Origin: Sinorhizobium medicae
GTDB taxonomy: Bacteria; Pseudomonadota; Alphaproteobacteria; Rhizobiales; Rhizobiaceae
Length of the DNA stretch: 64,000 bases
Direction of reading: 5' to 3'
Assembly (NCBI RefSeq): GCF_007827695.1
Contig: NZ_VITA01000001.1
Location: 496,001 to 560,000 of the forward strand
Shown: positions 44,366 to 52,908 of the stretch, one piece after another
Numbering within the stretch: position 1 is the stretch's first letter
Layout of the letters: every line of letters starts with the position of its first letter
The notes under the pieces: model-generated
Told to the model about the DNA's origin: nothing
The model's database searches: none
What the model saw: the letters and a program-made list of their open reading frames with translations, nothing else
Made by a program: the position numbers and the translations under genes

Positions 44366-45595
44366 CTACTCTTCTGCCGGCAGCACCGTGTTGCGCGACT
44401 GGACTTCGCTCCGGACCGCATTCATCACGAATATGCCGAACAGGCAGTAGATGCCCATGCCTGCGATTTGCCACGAATAGGGGACGCCGGCGTCTATTAG
44501 AAAGCCCGTGATGCCGGGCCCCATCGCCGTCGCGAACACCATCAGCGCGACGATCACGGCACGTATGCTGCCGAGATGCCGCACGCCGTAAATCTCCGGC
44601 CAGAGTGCTCCGAACAGGGTGGTGGACGAGCCGAGCGACGCCCCTAGCAGCGCCATGAAGGCGAAGGCGCTCCATTGAGAATCGATGAATGCGAGGGTGA
44701 AGCAAGCGGCGGCGAGCGGCACGAGATAGAAAGGCAGGATGTCGACGGCCGAATATCTGTCGATCAGGTAACCCGTGACCAACGAAAACACCACCGTCAG
44801 GGTAGACGACACGACAAAAGCTCCGGCGAACACCTCGAGCGACCAGTGGCGAAGCTCGACCAGGTAGACCTGGTGGAAAAAGATGGTCGTGGCGATGAAA
44901 CCCGGCGCAAGCACGCCGGAGAGCGCGAACCAGAAAACCGGATCGCGCAGGACCTCCGAGCGTGTCCAATGCCGCGCCGCGAACCGGCGCTCGGGCCCGT
45001 CGCTGGCACTTGGCATTCGCTCGGTCCGTATGAGCACATAGATCGCCGGGAGACCGACGAGGAGAATGGCGGCAGCCGAAAAAAGCCAGGTCTGCCGCCA
45101 GCCTATAAGTGGCGCGAGTGCAACGAAGACGAGGGGGAACAACGCCTCGCCCGCCTGGTTGCCGAGGCTCGCGATTGAAACCGCCCTTCCGCGCTGTGCG
45201 GAAAACCATCGGCCCATCGCTGTCATGGCGTTGTGCGTCATCATGCCCTGACCGAACAGCCGCAGCAGATAGATCGTTGCAAAGAGCCAGAGCCAGGTCG
45301 AGGCATAGGCCATCGAGAGCGTTGCGAAGGCCAGCAGCGGCAGCGTCAGCAGAAGGACATGACAGGCCCGGATGTGGTCCACGATCCGTCCCAACTGGGG
45401 AAGGGTCAGGGCGCTCAAAAGCGTGGCCGCCATGTAGAGAGTACCGAAGCTGCCGTGGCTGAGGCCATACTCTCGGCGGATGTCACCCGCAGAGAGCGAT
45501 ATGAAGAAGGTCTGACCGAAGGAAGAGAAGAAGCAAAGCAGAAACCCGCCTGCGAGCCATCGGCAATTTCGGACAAGGAAGGTCGAAAACGGCAT
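44366..45595 (-). CDS. Major facilitator superfamily transporter
   Basis: A 409-residue membrane protein with twelve hydrophobic segments. MFS signatures include LPQLGRIVDHIR between TM2 and TM3 and a related loop GYLIDRYSAVDILPF in the second half. The substrate is not evident; it resembles oxalate/formate-like and monocarboxylate carriers in length. It is convergent with dodecin, with only 11 bp between stops. Confidence 0.87.
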   Translation of the reverse strand: MPFSTFLVRNCRWLAGGFLLCFFSSFGQTFFISLSAGDIRREYGLSHGSFGTLYMAATLLSALTLPQLGRIVDHIRACHVLLLTLPLLAFATLSMAYASTWLWLFATIYLLRLFGQGMMTHNAMTAMGRWFSAQRGRAVSIASLGNQAGEALFPLVFVALAPLIGWRQTWLFSAAAILLVGLPAIYVLIRTERMPSASDGPERRFAARHWTRSEVLRDPVFWFALSGVLAPGFIATTIFFHQVYLVELRHWSLEVFAGAFVVSSTLTVVFSLVTGYLIDRYSAVDILPFYLVPLAAACFTLAFIDSQWSAFAFMALLGASLGSSTTLFGALWPEIYGVRHLGSIRAVIVALMVFATAMGPGITGFLIDAGVPYSWQIAGMGIYCLFGIFVMNAVRSEVQSRNTVLPAEE

Positions 45596-45720
45596 GAGGG
45601 CTCTCGACTGCAGGGTAGGAAGAGAGAGGGGATCGTGAGGATATACGCGATCCGAACAGGCGGAAGGGATGAGAACTTATAACCCCGGGATGATCCGATT
45701 CAACCCGGGGACGGCGAAAT

Positions 45721-47214
45721 TCAATGGGCTGGAGTGAGGGCCGCGCCCGCCTCTTCGCTCTTGTCGTGCACGGCGAAGCGGTCGAGCATATGGGCGCTTG
45801 CCTCGTTGAGGCCGATCACCTCCACCGCCACGCCGTGGCGACGATATTTCAGCACCACCTTGTCGAGCGCGCCGACTGCGGTGATGTCCCATAGATGCGC
45901 CCCGCTCACGTCGATGACGACCTTGTCCAGCGGTTCGGCGAAATCGAAGGCGCCGACGAAACCCTCCGTCGAGGCAAAAAAGATCTGGCCGTCGACGTAA
46001 TAGGTGCGCTCCCGGCCGCTTTGGTCAAGTATCGAGCGGACATGGAAGAGGCGCGCGACCTTGCCGGCGAAGAATATCCCGGACAAGAGCACGCCGACCA
46101 GAACGCCTTTTGCGAGATCATGGGTTCCGACGGTGGTAACGACCGTTGCCAGCATTACGACGGAGGAGGGCAGGGGATTGCGGCGCAGGTCCAGGATCGA
46201 ACGCCAGGAGAAGGTGCCGATTGAGACCATGATCATCACCGCCACCAGTGCCGCCATCGGAATGATGCGCACGATGTCGTCGAGGACGAGGATGAGAAAG
46301 AGAAGGAGGGCACCGGCCACGAAGGTTGATAGCCGCCCGCGTCCCCCGGAGGTCACGTTGATGACCGACTGGCCGATCATCGCACAGCCGCCCATTCCGC
46401 CGATGAGGCCGGATGCGATGTTGCTTGCGCCCTGGCCGATGCATTCCTGGCTCTTGTTGCTCGTCGTATCCGTCATGTCGTCGACGATTTGCGCAGTCAA
46501 AAGGGACTCGAGCAGTCCGACCGCGGCAAGTCCCACCGAGTAGGGGAAGACGATCTGCAGCGTCTCGAAGGTGAGCGGCACCTGCGGAAGGGCGAAGATC
46601 GGCAGGCTTGACGGCAATTCGCCGAGGTCGCCTACGGTGCGGATGTCCATGCCGGTCCAGACGGCGATCGCTGTCAGGGCGGCGATTGCGACGAGCGGCG
46701 ACGGAACCGCCTTGGTGACATAGGGGAAGAGATAGATGATCGCGAGCCCCGCCCCGATCATCGCATAGGTTACGTGCGGCACGCCGATGAGTTCGGGAAG
46801 CTGCGCCATGAAAATCAGGATCGCAAGCGCATTGACGAATCCGGTGATGACAGAACGCGACACGAAGCGCATGACCCGCCCGAGCTTCAGAAAGCCCGCG
46901 GCTATCTGGATGAGCCCCATCAGCAGGGTGGCGGCAAACAGGTATTCGAGGCCGTATTCCTTGACGAGCGTCACCATCAGCACGGCGGTGGCGGCGGTCG
47001 CCGCTGAAATCATGCCCGGACGGCCGCCGGTGAAGGCGGAAACGCATGCAATGGCGAAGGAGGCGAACAGGCCGACCTTCGGATCGACGCCGGCAATGAC
47101 AGAAAAGCCGATGGCCTCCGGGATCAGCGCAAGCGCCACGACGATGCCTGAAAGGACGTCACCGCGGATGTTGGAGAACCATTCGCGTTTATAACTCGTA
47201 AATGTCAGCTTCAT
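45721..47214 (-). CDS. SulP family anion permease with STAS domain
   Basis: A 497-residue inner-membrane protein. The N-terminal SulP core has about ten to twelve segments, with [22 protein letters not shown] near residues 20-45 and [20 protein letters not shown]. The C-terminal cytosolic STAS domain is at about residues 380-480 ([23 protein letters not shown]). SulP proteins move sulfate, bicarbonate or dicarboxylates; the substrate is open. ATG 47214 is chosen over GTG 47238. A CCCCGGG/CCCGGGG dyad follows the stop (45683-45710). Confidence 0.9.
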   Translation of the reverse strand: MKLTFTSYKREWFSNIRGDVLSGIVVALALIPEAIGFSVIAGVDPKVGLFASFAIACVSAFTGGRPGMISAATAATAVLMVTLVKEYGLEYLFAATLLMGLIQIAAGFLKLGRVMRFVSRSVITGFVNALAILIFMAQLPELIGVPHVTYAMIGAGLAIIYLFPYVTKAVPSPLVAIAALTAIAVWTGMDIRTVGDLGELPSSLPIFALPQVPLTFETLQIVFPYSVGLAAVGLLESLLTAQIVDDMTDTTSNKSQECIGQGASNIASGLIGGMGGCAMIGQSVINVTSGGRGRLSTFVAGALLLFLILVLDDIVRIIPMAALVAVMIMVSIGTFSWRSILDLRRNPLPSSVVMLATVVTTVGTHDLAKGVLVGVLLSGIFFAGKVARLFHVRSILDQSGRERTYYVDGQIFFASTEGFVGAFDFAEPLDKVVIDVSGAHLWDITAVGALDKVVLKYRRHGVAVEVIGLNEASAHMLDRFAVHDKSEEAGAALTPAH

Positions 47215-47431
47215 TGATTTTCTTCGCAATAGTAGCACACCCGGCCGGCGGACTATCCGGCTCGCTACGGTTTGATGCTGTTGCGTTGTCTGGCGGATCG
47301 GCGGCCAGAAGAGCCACCCGGGGTTTCACCGGGTCCGGGGTGAGTTCCCGCTTTATAAGCATTGGCTGGGCGCGGCGCAATGAAGAATTGTGCGCTGCCG
47401 CATCTCGCGGCAGCGCCGTCTTCAGCACGCC

Positions 47432-48622
47432 TCAGTTTGCTGCAGCCAAAGGCTCGCCGCACTCGCCGCGCCGGTCGAGAAGGCCGCTCCAAAGCGTGAG
47501 CAGGAGCGCGCCTGAGACGAGGATTGCGCCGACCCAGGGGGTGGAGGCAAGTCCGAGCGGAGAGCCGACCACCCGGCCGCCGAGCCAGGCGCCAAGCGCG
47601 ATGCCGAGATTGAAGGCCGCGATGTTGAGCGCGGAGGCGACGTCGACGGCACCGGGGCGATGCTCCTTGGCAAGCTGCACCACGTAGAGCTGCAGGCCCG
47701 GCACATTGGCGAAGGACAGGAAGCCGAGAGCGGTAAGTGTCACCAGAGTGAGTGCCGGCGAGGCGGCAGTGAAGCTGAAGATAACCAATACGAGCGCCTG
47801 GAGAAGGAAAAGGCCGATGAGCGCCTTGACGGGGTTGGTGTTGGCGATCCGCCCGCCGGCGATGTTGCCGCCGGCGATCGCGACGCCGTAGAGCACCAGG
47901 ATCAGGCTGACGCTGTTTTCGGAAAAGCCGGTGACCTCCTGCAGGATCGGCGCCAGAAAGGTGAAGGCGACGAAGGTGCCCCCATAGCCGAGTGCGGTCA
48001 TGGCGAAGACCAACAGCAGCCTGCCGGAGCCGAGCACTCGCACCTGGTCGAGAAGGCTCGCCGGAGCGGCTTTGGTGAGCGAGCCCGGCAGCAGGGTGGC
48101 AATTCCGGCAAAGGCTACGACGCCGAGTGCAGCAACGCCCCAGAAGGTGGCCCGCCAGCCGAAAGCCTGGCCGATATAGGTCCCGATCGGCACGCCCGTG
48201 ACGATCGCGACCGTGAGGCCCATGAACATCATGGCGATAGCCGAAGCGCGGCGGTCTTCCGGCACGAGGTCGGCGGCTATCGTCGCGCCGACCGAGAAGA
48301 AGACGCCGTGAGCGAAGGCGGAAAGTACGCGGGCGACGAGCAGCATTTCGTAGTTCGGGGATAGTGCGGCCACCGTGTTGCCGCCGATGAAGAGCGCCAT
48401 CAGGCCGAGAAGCAGGGGCTTGCGTTCGATCCGCCTTGACAAAGCCGTGAGCACCGGCGCCCCGAACGTGACGCCGAGGGCGTAGACGCTGACGATGAGG
48501 CCGGCAAGCGGCAGGCTGATCGCGAGGTCGGTTGCGACCGTCGGCAAGAGACCGACGATCACGAATTCGGTGGTGCCGATCGCATAGGCCGCGATCGTCA
48601 ATGCGAAGATTGCCAGAGGCAT
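47432..48622 (-). CDS. MFS transporter, DHA1 (AraJ/YdhP) type
   Basis: A 396-residue twelve-segment drug:proton antiporter-like protein. The start MPLAIFALTIAAYAIGTTEF and motif A (GVTFGAPVLTALSRRIERK) are characteristic of the AraJ/CmlA/YdhP group, which exports drugs or sugars. ATG 48622 follows GGAAAGGA. The longer frame to 48733 is not needed. Confidence 0.9.
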   Translation of the reverse strand: MPLAIFALTIAAYAIGTTEFVIVGLLPTVATDLAISLPLAGLIVSVYALGVTFGAPVLTALSRRIERKPLLLGLMALFIGGNTVAALSPNYEMLLVARVLSAFAHGVFFSVGATIAADLVPEDRRASAIAMMFMGLTVAIVTGVPIGTYIGQAFGWRATFWGVAALGVVAFAGIATLLPGSLTKAAPASLLDQVRVLGSGRLLLVFAMTALGYGGTFVAFTFLAPILQEVTGFSENSVSLILVLYGVAIAGGNIAGGRIANTNPVKALIGLFLLQALVLVIFSFTAASPALTLVTLTALGFLSFANVPGLQLYVVQLAKEHRPGAVDVASALNIAAFNLGIALGAWLGGRVVGSPLGLASTPWVGAILVSGALLLTLWSGLLDRRGECGEPLAAAN

Positions 48623-48849
48623 GACAAATCCTTTCCAGCCGCCAATCGCCAAGGCGAAGCGGGCTCGAAGATGTTGGCGATGGTTGACGTTTCGCGGTGA
48701 AATATGCGGCATTCGGGCGACTGCGATAAGCACCTCGCCAGTCGCAATGCCTGTGAATGAAATTCACGAATGGAGGACAGTTTTGCCGTTGGTGCGGGCG
48801 GAGTTCATTCGGCGGGTGCAGGGCACGGGCGCCTCATCTCCCGCCGGGA

Positions 48850-48878
48850 CCTTCTCCCCGTTTCTGACGGGGAGAAGG
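48850..48878. repeat. Palindromic hairpin element
   Basis: CCTTCTCCCCGT (48850-48861) and ACGGGGAGAAGG (48867-48878) form a perfect 12-bp stem with a 5-base loop, in the 390-bp gap between the MFS gene and the sugar-binding gene. This sequence type is common between rhizobial genes. Nothing else is seen in 48623-49012. Confidence 0.6.
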
Positions 48879-49012
48879 GACAAGTGGCACGCGGCGACAT
48901 GACTTCCATGCGGCGGTGAAGACGTGCGGAATGCTGCCGCGAGTCCCCTCCGTCCGCTTGCGGAGAGAACGTCCCGGCAGGGGGGACGAGGGGGTCTCCC
49001 GCCGTTGCCGCC

Positions 49013-49942
49013 TTACTGATTTGCCGTCGCGTAGTCCTTCATGTTCTCCGGCGTCACCAGTTCGAAGGGAACCCAGATCTGCCGCTCGGTCTCCTGGTCG
49101 CGCGAGAGCGCGACTGCGGCGTCCATTGCGGCCGCTCCCTGAGCGATCGCGTTCTGAAAGACGGTCACGTCCAGGTCGCCGGCAGCCATGGCGGCCAATC
49201 CGTCCGGCGTCGCGTCGATGCCGCCCACCACGACCTTCGACATGTCGATCCCGGCCGCCTTCATGGCCTGGATCGCGCCGATCGCCATCTCGTCATTATT
49301 GGCGATCACCGCGTCGAACTCTCGTCCGGCGGAGAGCCAGTTCGTCATGATGTTGGCGGCCTCGAGCCGGTCCCAATTGGCGCTCTGCTCCTCGATGACG
49401 CTCATGCCCTTGCATTCGTCGGTGGCGATGACGTCATGGATGTCTTTCGTGCGGATCAGAGAGGAGTGGTTGTTGAGCGGTCCCATGAGGACGTAGGCCG
49501 CACCCTTGCCGCCGAGCAACCGGCAGACTTCCTTCGTCTCGAGCGTGCCGGAATCGATCTCGTTGGAGCCGACGAAGGCCGCCGTCTCGGGGAGCTTGTC
49601 GACATCGGCCGGCGGATGATTCGCATAGACGATCGGAATGCCCGCATCGGTCGCTATTTTCGTCAGCGCCGGCGTGCCATCGCCGTCGACGGCAACGACG
49701 ATGATCGCATCGACGCCGGAGGAGACAAAGTTCTGCACCTGGTCGAGCTGCCGGCTGGTGTCGTTCTGCGCGTCCTCCACCTGGACGGTGACGCCATCGA
49801 GCTTGCCAGCCTGATCCTGCATGCCATTACGCAGAATGGTGAGGAACGCGCTGTCGGAACGGGCAATTGAGATGCCGATGTTTTCGGCGTGGGCCGTGCC
49901 GGCAATGAGCGCCAGGACGGCAGCGGACAGTAGACGTTTCAC
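49013..49942 (-). CDS. Sugar ABC transporter substrate-binding protein (inositol/rhizopine-like), orphan
   Basis: A 309-residue periplasmic protein of the ribose-binding (class I) family. A signal peptide spans residues 1-19 (KRLLSAAVLALIAGTAHA). Family features are DAIIVVAVDGDGTPALTKIA, AFDAVIANNDEMAIGAIQAM-type region and VVVGGIDATPDGLAAM. It most resembles inositol- or rhizopine-binding proteins. No ATPase or permease gene is nearby, so partners must be encoded elsewhere. The GTG start has GGGAGG upstream, and a perfect 14-bp-arm palindrome lies 63 bp before it. Confidence 0.88.
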   Translation of the reverse strand: MKRLLSAAVLALIAGTAHAENIGISIARSDSAFLTILRNGMQDQAGKLDGVTVQVEDAQNDTSRQLDQVQNFVSSGVDAIIVVAVDGDGTPALTKIATDAGIPIVYANHPPADVDKLPETAAFVGSNEIDSGTLETKEVCRLLGGKGAAYVLMGPLNNHSSLIRTKDIHDVIATDECKGMSVIEEQSANWDRLEAANIMTNWLSAGREFDAVIANNDEMAIGAIQAMKAAGIDMSKVVVGGIDATPDGLAAMAAGDLDVTVFQNAIAQGAAAMDAAVALSRDQETERQIWVPFELVTPENMKDYATANQ

Positions 49943-50004
49943 GGAAATAACCTCCCTTGGCCAGATCTTTGAGTCGGGAGGAAATGGAATACGAATTCCG
50001 ATGA

Positions 50005-50038
50005 AAATCAATATGAAATTTTCATTTCATATTGATTT
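50005..50038. promoter_or_regulatory. Candidate operator for the sugar-binding protein gene
   Basis: Perfect arms AAATCAATATGAAA (50005-50018) and TTTCATATTGATTT (50025-50038) with a 6-bp spacer, in an A+T-rich stretch upstream of the minus-strand gene. The length and symmetry suggest a LacI/ROK/IolR-type repressor site. Confidence 0.6.
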
Positions 50039-50056
50039 GGACAGCAGATCGAAGCG

Positions 50057-50099
50057 CTACAGCGACCGTCTGCGTCTAATAAGACCCACGGCGCTGTAG
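50057..50099. repeat. CTACAGCG-type rhizobial palindromic repeat
   Basis: CTACAGCG (50057-50064) and CGCTGTAG (50092-50099) close a hairpin with an inner GTCT/AGAC stem, a repeat class that is common between rhizobial genes. A degenerate copy lies at 62230-62268. Confidence 0.65.
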
Positions 50100-50135
50100 G
50101 GCGTTTCAGCAGAAACGCTCGCAGCTTCAGCTCGC

Positions 50136-50993
50136 TCACAGGAAAGGCTTTCCGCCGGTCACCGCGATGGTCGCGCCGGATACGTAACTCGACATCGGAT
50201 CCGCGAGCATTACGTAGGCCGAGGCGAGTTCTACCGGCTGCCCCGGACGTTTCATCGGCACCTGCTTGCCGAAGTTGGCGACGCTATCCTCGGGCATGGT
50301 GGAGGGGATCAGCGGGGTCCAGATCGGACCGGGCGCTACGACATTCACTCTTATCCCGCGCTCGGCCAGCATCTGCGCGAGACCGGCACTGAAATTGTGG
50401 ATCGCGCCTTTCGTCGTGGCATAGGCAAGCAGGATCGGGTTCGGGACGTCGGCATTGATGGAAGCTGTATTGATGATGACGCTGCCCTTCTTCATGTGCG
50501 GCACGGCTGCCTTGGTCAGGTAGAACATCGCGTGCATGTTCACCCGGAATGTCAGCTCCCATTCCTCGTCGCTTATATCCTCGATGTTCTTGAAAGAGGC
50601 CTGGTGGGCCGCGTTGTTGACGAGAATATCGACACCGCCGAGTTCCCGGACCGCCGTTTCGACGATCCGCCGGCAATGGTCGGAAGATTGGATGTCGCCC
50701 GCGGCGAGGACTGCCTTGCGGCCCGCTTCCTCCACCAGGGCCTTGGTGGCCATGGCGTCTTCATGCTCGCTCAGATAGCTGATAAGGACATCCGCTCCCT
50801 CCCGGGCGAAGGCGAGCGCCACGGCTCTGCCGATACCGCTGTCCCCGCCGGTGATGATGGCTCTCTTGTCTCTCAAGCGTCCGGAGCCCTGGTAAGAGTT
50901 CTCACCGTGGTCGGGAAGCGGCTGCATCTGGTCGGTGGTGCCAGGCATTTCCTGCTTTTGGCGGGGGAAGGGAGGCTGCGGAAATCTTTCCAT
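50136..50993 (-). CDS. Short-chain dehydrogenase (YghA-like)
   Basis: A 285-residue SDR oxidoreductase. A hydrophilic N-terminal extension (about 40 residues) precedes the Rossmann motif TGGDSGIGRAV; NNAA is in ILVNNAAHQ and the catalytic YxxxK is YATTKGA. Length and extension match the YghA/YdaD general-stress group. ATG 50993 is preferred over GTG 50999 for spacing to AAGGAG. An RpoE2-like promoter lies upstream on the minus strand. Confidence 0.9.
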   Translation of the reverse strand: MERFPQPPFPRQKQEMPGTTDQMQPLPDHGENSYQGSGRLRDKRAIITGGDSGIGRAVALAFAREGADVLISYLSEHEDAMATKALVEEAGRKAVLAAGDIQSSDHCRRIVETAVRELGGVDILVNNAAHQASFKNIEDISDEEWELTFRVNMHAMFYLTKAAVPHMKKGSVIINTASINADVPNPILLAYATTKGAIHNFSAGLAQMLAERGIRVNVVAPGPIWTPLIPSTMPEDSVANFGKQVPMKRPGQPVELASAYVMLADPMSSYVSGATIAVTGGKPFL

Positions 50994-51085
50994 GGTCACG
51001 AACTCCTTGGCAGGCTGCGTCTAGGCAAAGCTCTTTCTGGAATGGCATCGGCGTCGCCGGGGCTTTCCCCGCAACACGCGGCCCT

Positions 51086-51111
51086 AACTCAGGCAGACGA
51101 CCCTTTGTTCC
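51086..51111 (-). promoter_or_regulatory. RpoE2-like promoter (minus strand)
   Basis: On the minus strand GGAAC-N17-AGTT, about 93 bp before the SDR gene; divergent from the site at 51141. Confidence 0.5.
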
Positions 51112-51140
51112 GGGCTCGAGCGCTTCGGAAGAGCGCGCAT

Positions 51141-51165
51141 GGAACTTCGTCCAAGGCTTCACGTT
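51141..51165 (+). promoter_or_regulatory. RpoE2-like promoter
   Basis: GGAAC-N16-CGTT, an exact fit to the consensus, 40 bp before the small hydrophilic protein gene at 51206. Confidence 0.68.
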
Positions 51166-51205
51166 GCCCCCACTGACCCGAGGAATTGTGCAGCAGGAGA
51201 GCATG

Positions 51206-51448
51206 ATGGAGAAGACCAAGCGCCAGATGCCGGACCCTTTGGATGTCAAGCCCGATGAACGGCCTGTCGAAAACGATAGCGACCTGCATCCGGAGACCGG
51301 AAAGCCCCCTCTTGAACCGGACGACATCACGAATGCCAAGGCCGCGCGGGAGGCGGCGCGCCTGAAGAGGGACGAGTACATCGTCAAATCGGATCTCGAG
51401 GATGCCGATCAACGCAATCCCCTGCCCGACATGAAGGACCAGGAATGA
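51206..51448 (+). CDS. Small hydrophilic protein, hypothetical
   Basis: An 80-residue, strongly charged protein (MEKTKRQMPDPLDVKPDERP; AAREAARLKRDEYIVKSDLE) with no hydrophobic segment, probably disordered. I recognise no family. AGGAGA lies five to six bases before ATG 51206 (ATG 51203 is too close). It heads a likely stress operon with the next two genes. Confidence 0.68.
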   Translation: MEKTKRQMPDPLDVKPDERPVENDSDLHPETGKPPLEPDDITNAKAAREAARLKRDEYIVKSDLEDADQRNPLPDMKDQE

Positions 51449-51493
51449 GTGCGGTCCGTGTATGCGGGTTCGACTTGTAGAATGGAGAAAACG

Positions 51494-51685
51494 ATGAAAA
51501 CGCCAAAGGAAGGGGCACCCGGCACGACCGAGCAGTCGCCCCGCTGGGAAGGACCGAAGGAGACACGCCCGAGAGGCTATCTCCCCGCCAAGGACGACCC
51601 GGAACGCGACCGCGACGCCGTCGGCGAAAACCTGAAGGATCCGCATCGTGGCAAGCTGTCGGATGCGGGTAAGACGAAGCGCTAG
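51494..51685 (+). CDS. Small hydrophilic protein, hypothetical
   Basis: A 63-residue charged protein (MKTPKEGAPGTTEQSPRWEG; KDDPERDRDAVGENLKDPH), without transmembrane or signal sequence. GGAG is six bases upstream of ATG 51494. It lies 45 bp after the previous small gene and 75 bp before the SDR gene. Function unknown. Confidence 0.65.
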   Translation: MKTPKEGAPGTTEQSPRWEGPKETRPRGYLPAKDDPERDRDAVGENLKDPHRGKLSDAGKTKR

Positions 51686-51760
51686 ATCATGATGTTTCAG
51701 ATCGGGTCGACCCGATCGGGTGCGGTTGCGGCGCCTGCGACCCGCGAATGGAGGAGCGAA

Positions 51761-52774
51761 ATGTTGAATCTTGAAGGTGCGGTGGTCGTCATCACCGGGG
51801 CCTCGTCGGGTGTGGGGCAGGCCACCGCCGAAGCCTTCGCACGACGCGGATCAAAGCTCGTGCTGGCGGCGCGCGACGCGGCAGCACTGCACGAGGTGGC
51901 CCGAACCTGCCGAAAGCTTGGAGCGGAGGTTCTCGTCGCCCCGACGGATGTGACCAATGCCGAGGCGGTCAAGGGCCTCGCCAAGAAGGCGATGAGCTTC
52001 GGCAGGATCGACGTCTGGTTCAGCAATGTCGGCGTCGGCGCAGTCGGCCGCTTCGACGAAACGCCGATCGAAGCGCATGAACAGGTCATCCGCACGAACC
52101 TGATCGGTCATTTCAACGACGCGCATGCCGCGATACCGATTTTTCGGAAGCAGGGCCATGGCACCTTCATCAACATGATCTCACTCGGCGGCTTCGCCTC
52201 TGCGCCCTTCGCTGCGGCCTACAGCGCCAGCAAATTCGGCCTTCGAGGCTTTTCCGAAGCGCTGCGTGCCGAGCTCGCCGAGGAGCGCGATATTCACATC
52301 TGCGACGTATATCCGACTTTCCTGGATACGCCCGGGGTCGTGCACGGCGCCAACTATACCGGCCGCAGGCTCAGCGTTCCTCCTCCCGTCTACAATGCAC
52401 GTCGTGCCGCTCGCGCCATCCTTCGTCTGGCAGAACGCCCGCGTAATAAACTGACCGTGGGTCTTGTCGCCGACCTGACGCGCTTTGCACATTTCGTTGC
52501 CCCTGAAACCACGACGCGGCTCATGGCGCGCATGACCGCCCGCTATTTGAGCCGGGCGCCGCGTGCGGCCACCAGCCACGGCAATCTCTTCAGGCCGCCC
52601 GCAGTAGCCGGGGGGATCGACGGAGGCCTCCGCTCGCGCCACCGGGTTCCGATCGCTGCGACCGCGGCGGTTTGCGTTGTGGGCCTTGCAGTCGCCGCGC
52701 TGGTTCTCGGCAGGCAGGGCGCCGCCGCCCGCCGAGGCCACTCCGGCGTCGCGCGTCTCTTCAGGCGCACCTAG
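51761..52774 (+). CDS. Short-chain dehydrogenase with C-terminal membrane segment
   Basis: A 337-residue SDR. TGASSGVGQATAEAFARRG opens the Rossmann fold, and the catalytic YxxxK is in AAYSASKFGLRGF. After the catalytic domain (~245 residues) there is a linker and one hydrophobic helix (IAATAAVCVVGLAVAALVLG), so the enzyme is probably anchored in the inner membrane. ATG 51761 has GGAGGA upstream. The gap before it carries a GATCATGATG repeat fragment with an ATCGGGTCGACCCGAT palindrome (51711-51726). Confidence 0.87.
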   Translation: MLNLEGAVVVITGASSGVGQATAEAFARRGSKLVLAARDAAALHEVARTCRKLGAEVLVAPTDVTNAEAVKGLAKKAMSFGRIDVWFSNVGVGAVGRFDETPIEAHEQVIRTNLIGHFNDAHAAIPIFRKQGHGTFINMISLGGFASAPFAAAYSASKFGLRGFSEALRAELAEERDIHICDVYPTFLDTPGVVHGANYTGRRLSVPPPVYNARRAARAILRLAERPRNKLTVGLVADLTRFAHFVAPETTTRLMARMTARYLSRAPRAATSHGNLFRPPAVAGGIDGGLRSRHRVPIAATAAVCVVGLAVAALVLGRQGAAARRGHSGVARLFRRT

Positions 52775-52908
52775 GTCCGGGATGAAAAGGGGAAACCCGC
52801 AAGCGACGGAGATTCTTTCGCGTCGTTGACTTTCGACCCGTTCGCAGTGAAGATCGCCGCATACTAATACATATTTTATTTACGCGATTGCGTGAAGGCG
52901 AAGTACGC

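Noticed and set aside
47265-48767. A 500-codon open frame overlapping the MFS gene in another frame
   Set aside because: Arginine/proline-rich shadow; the MFS frame has twelve clear membrane segments.
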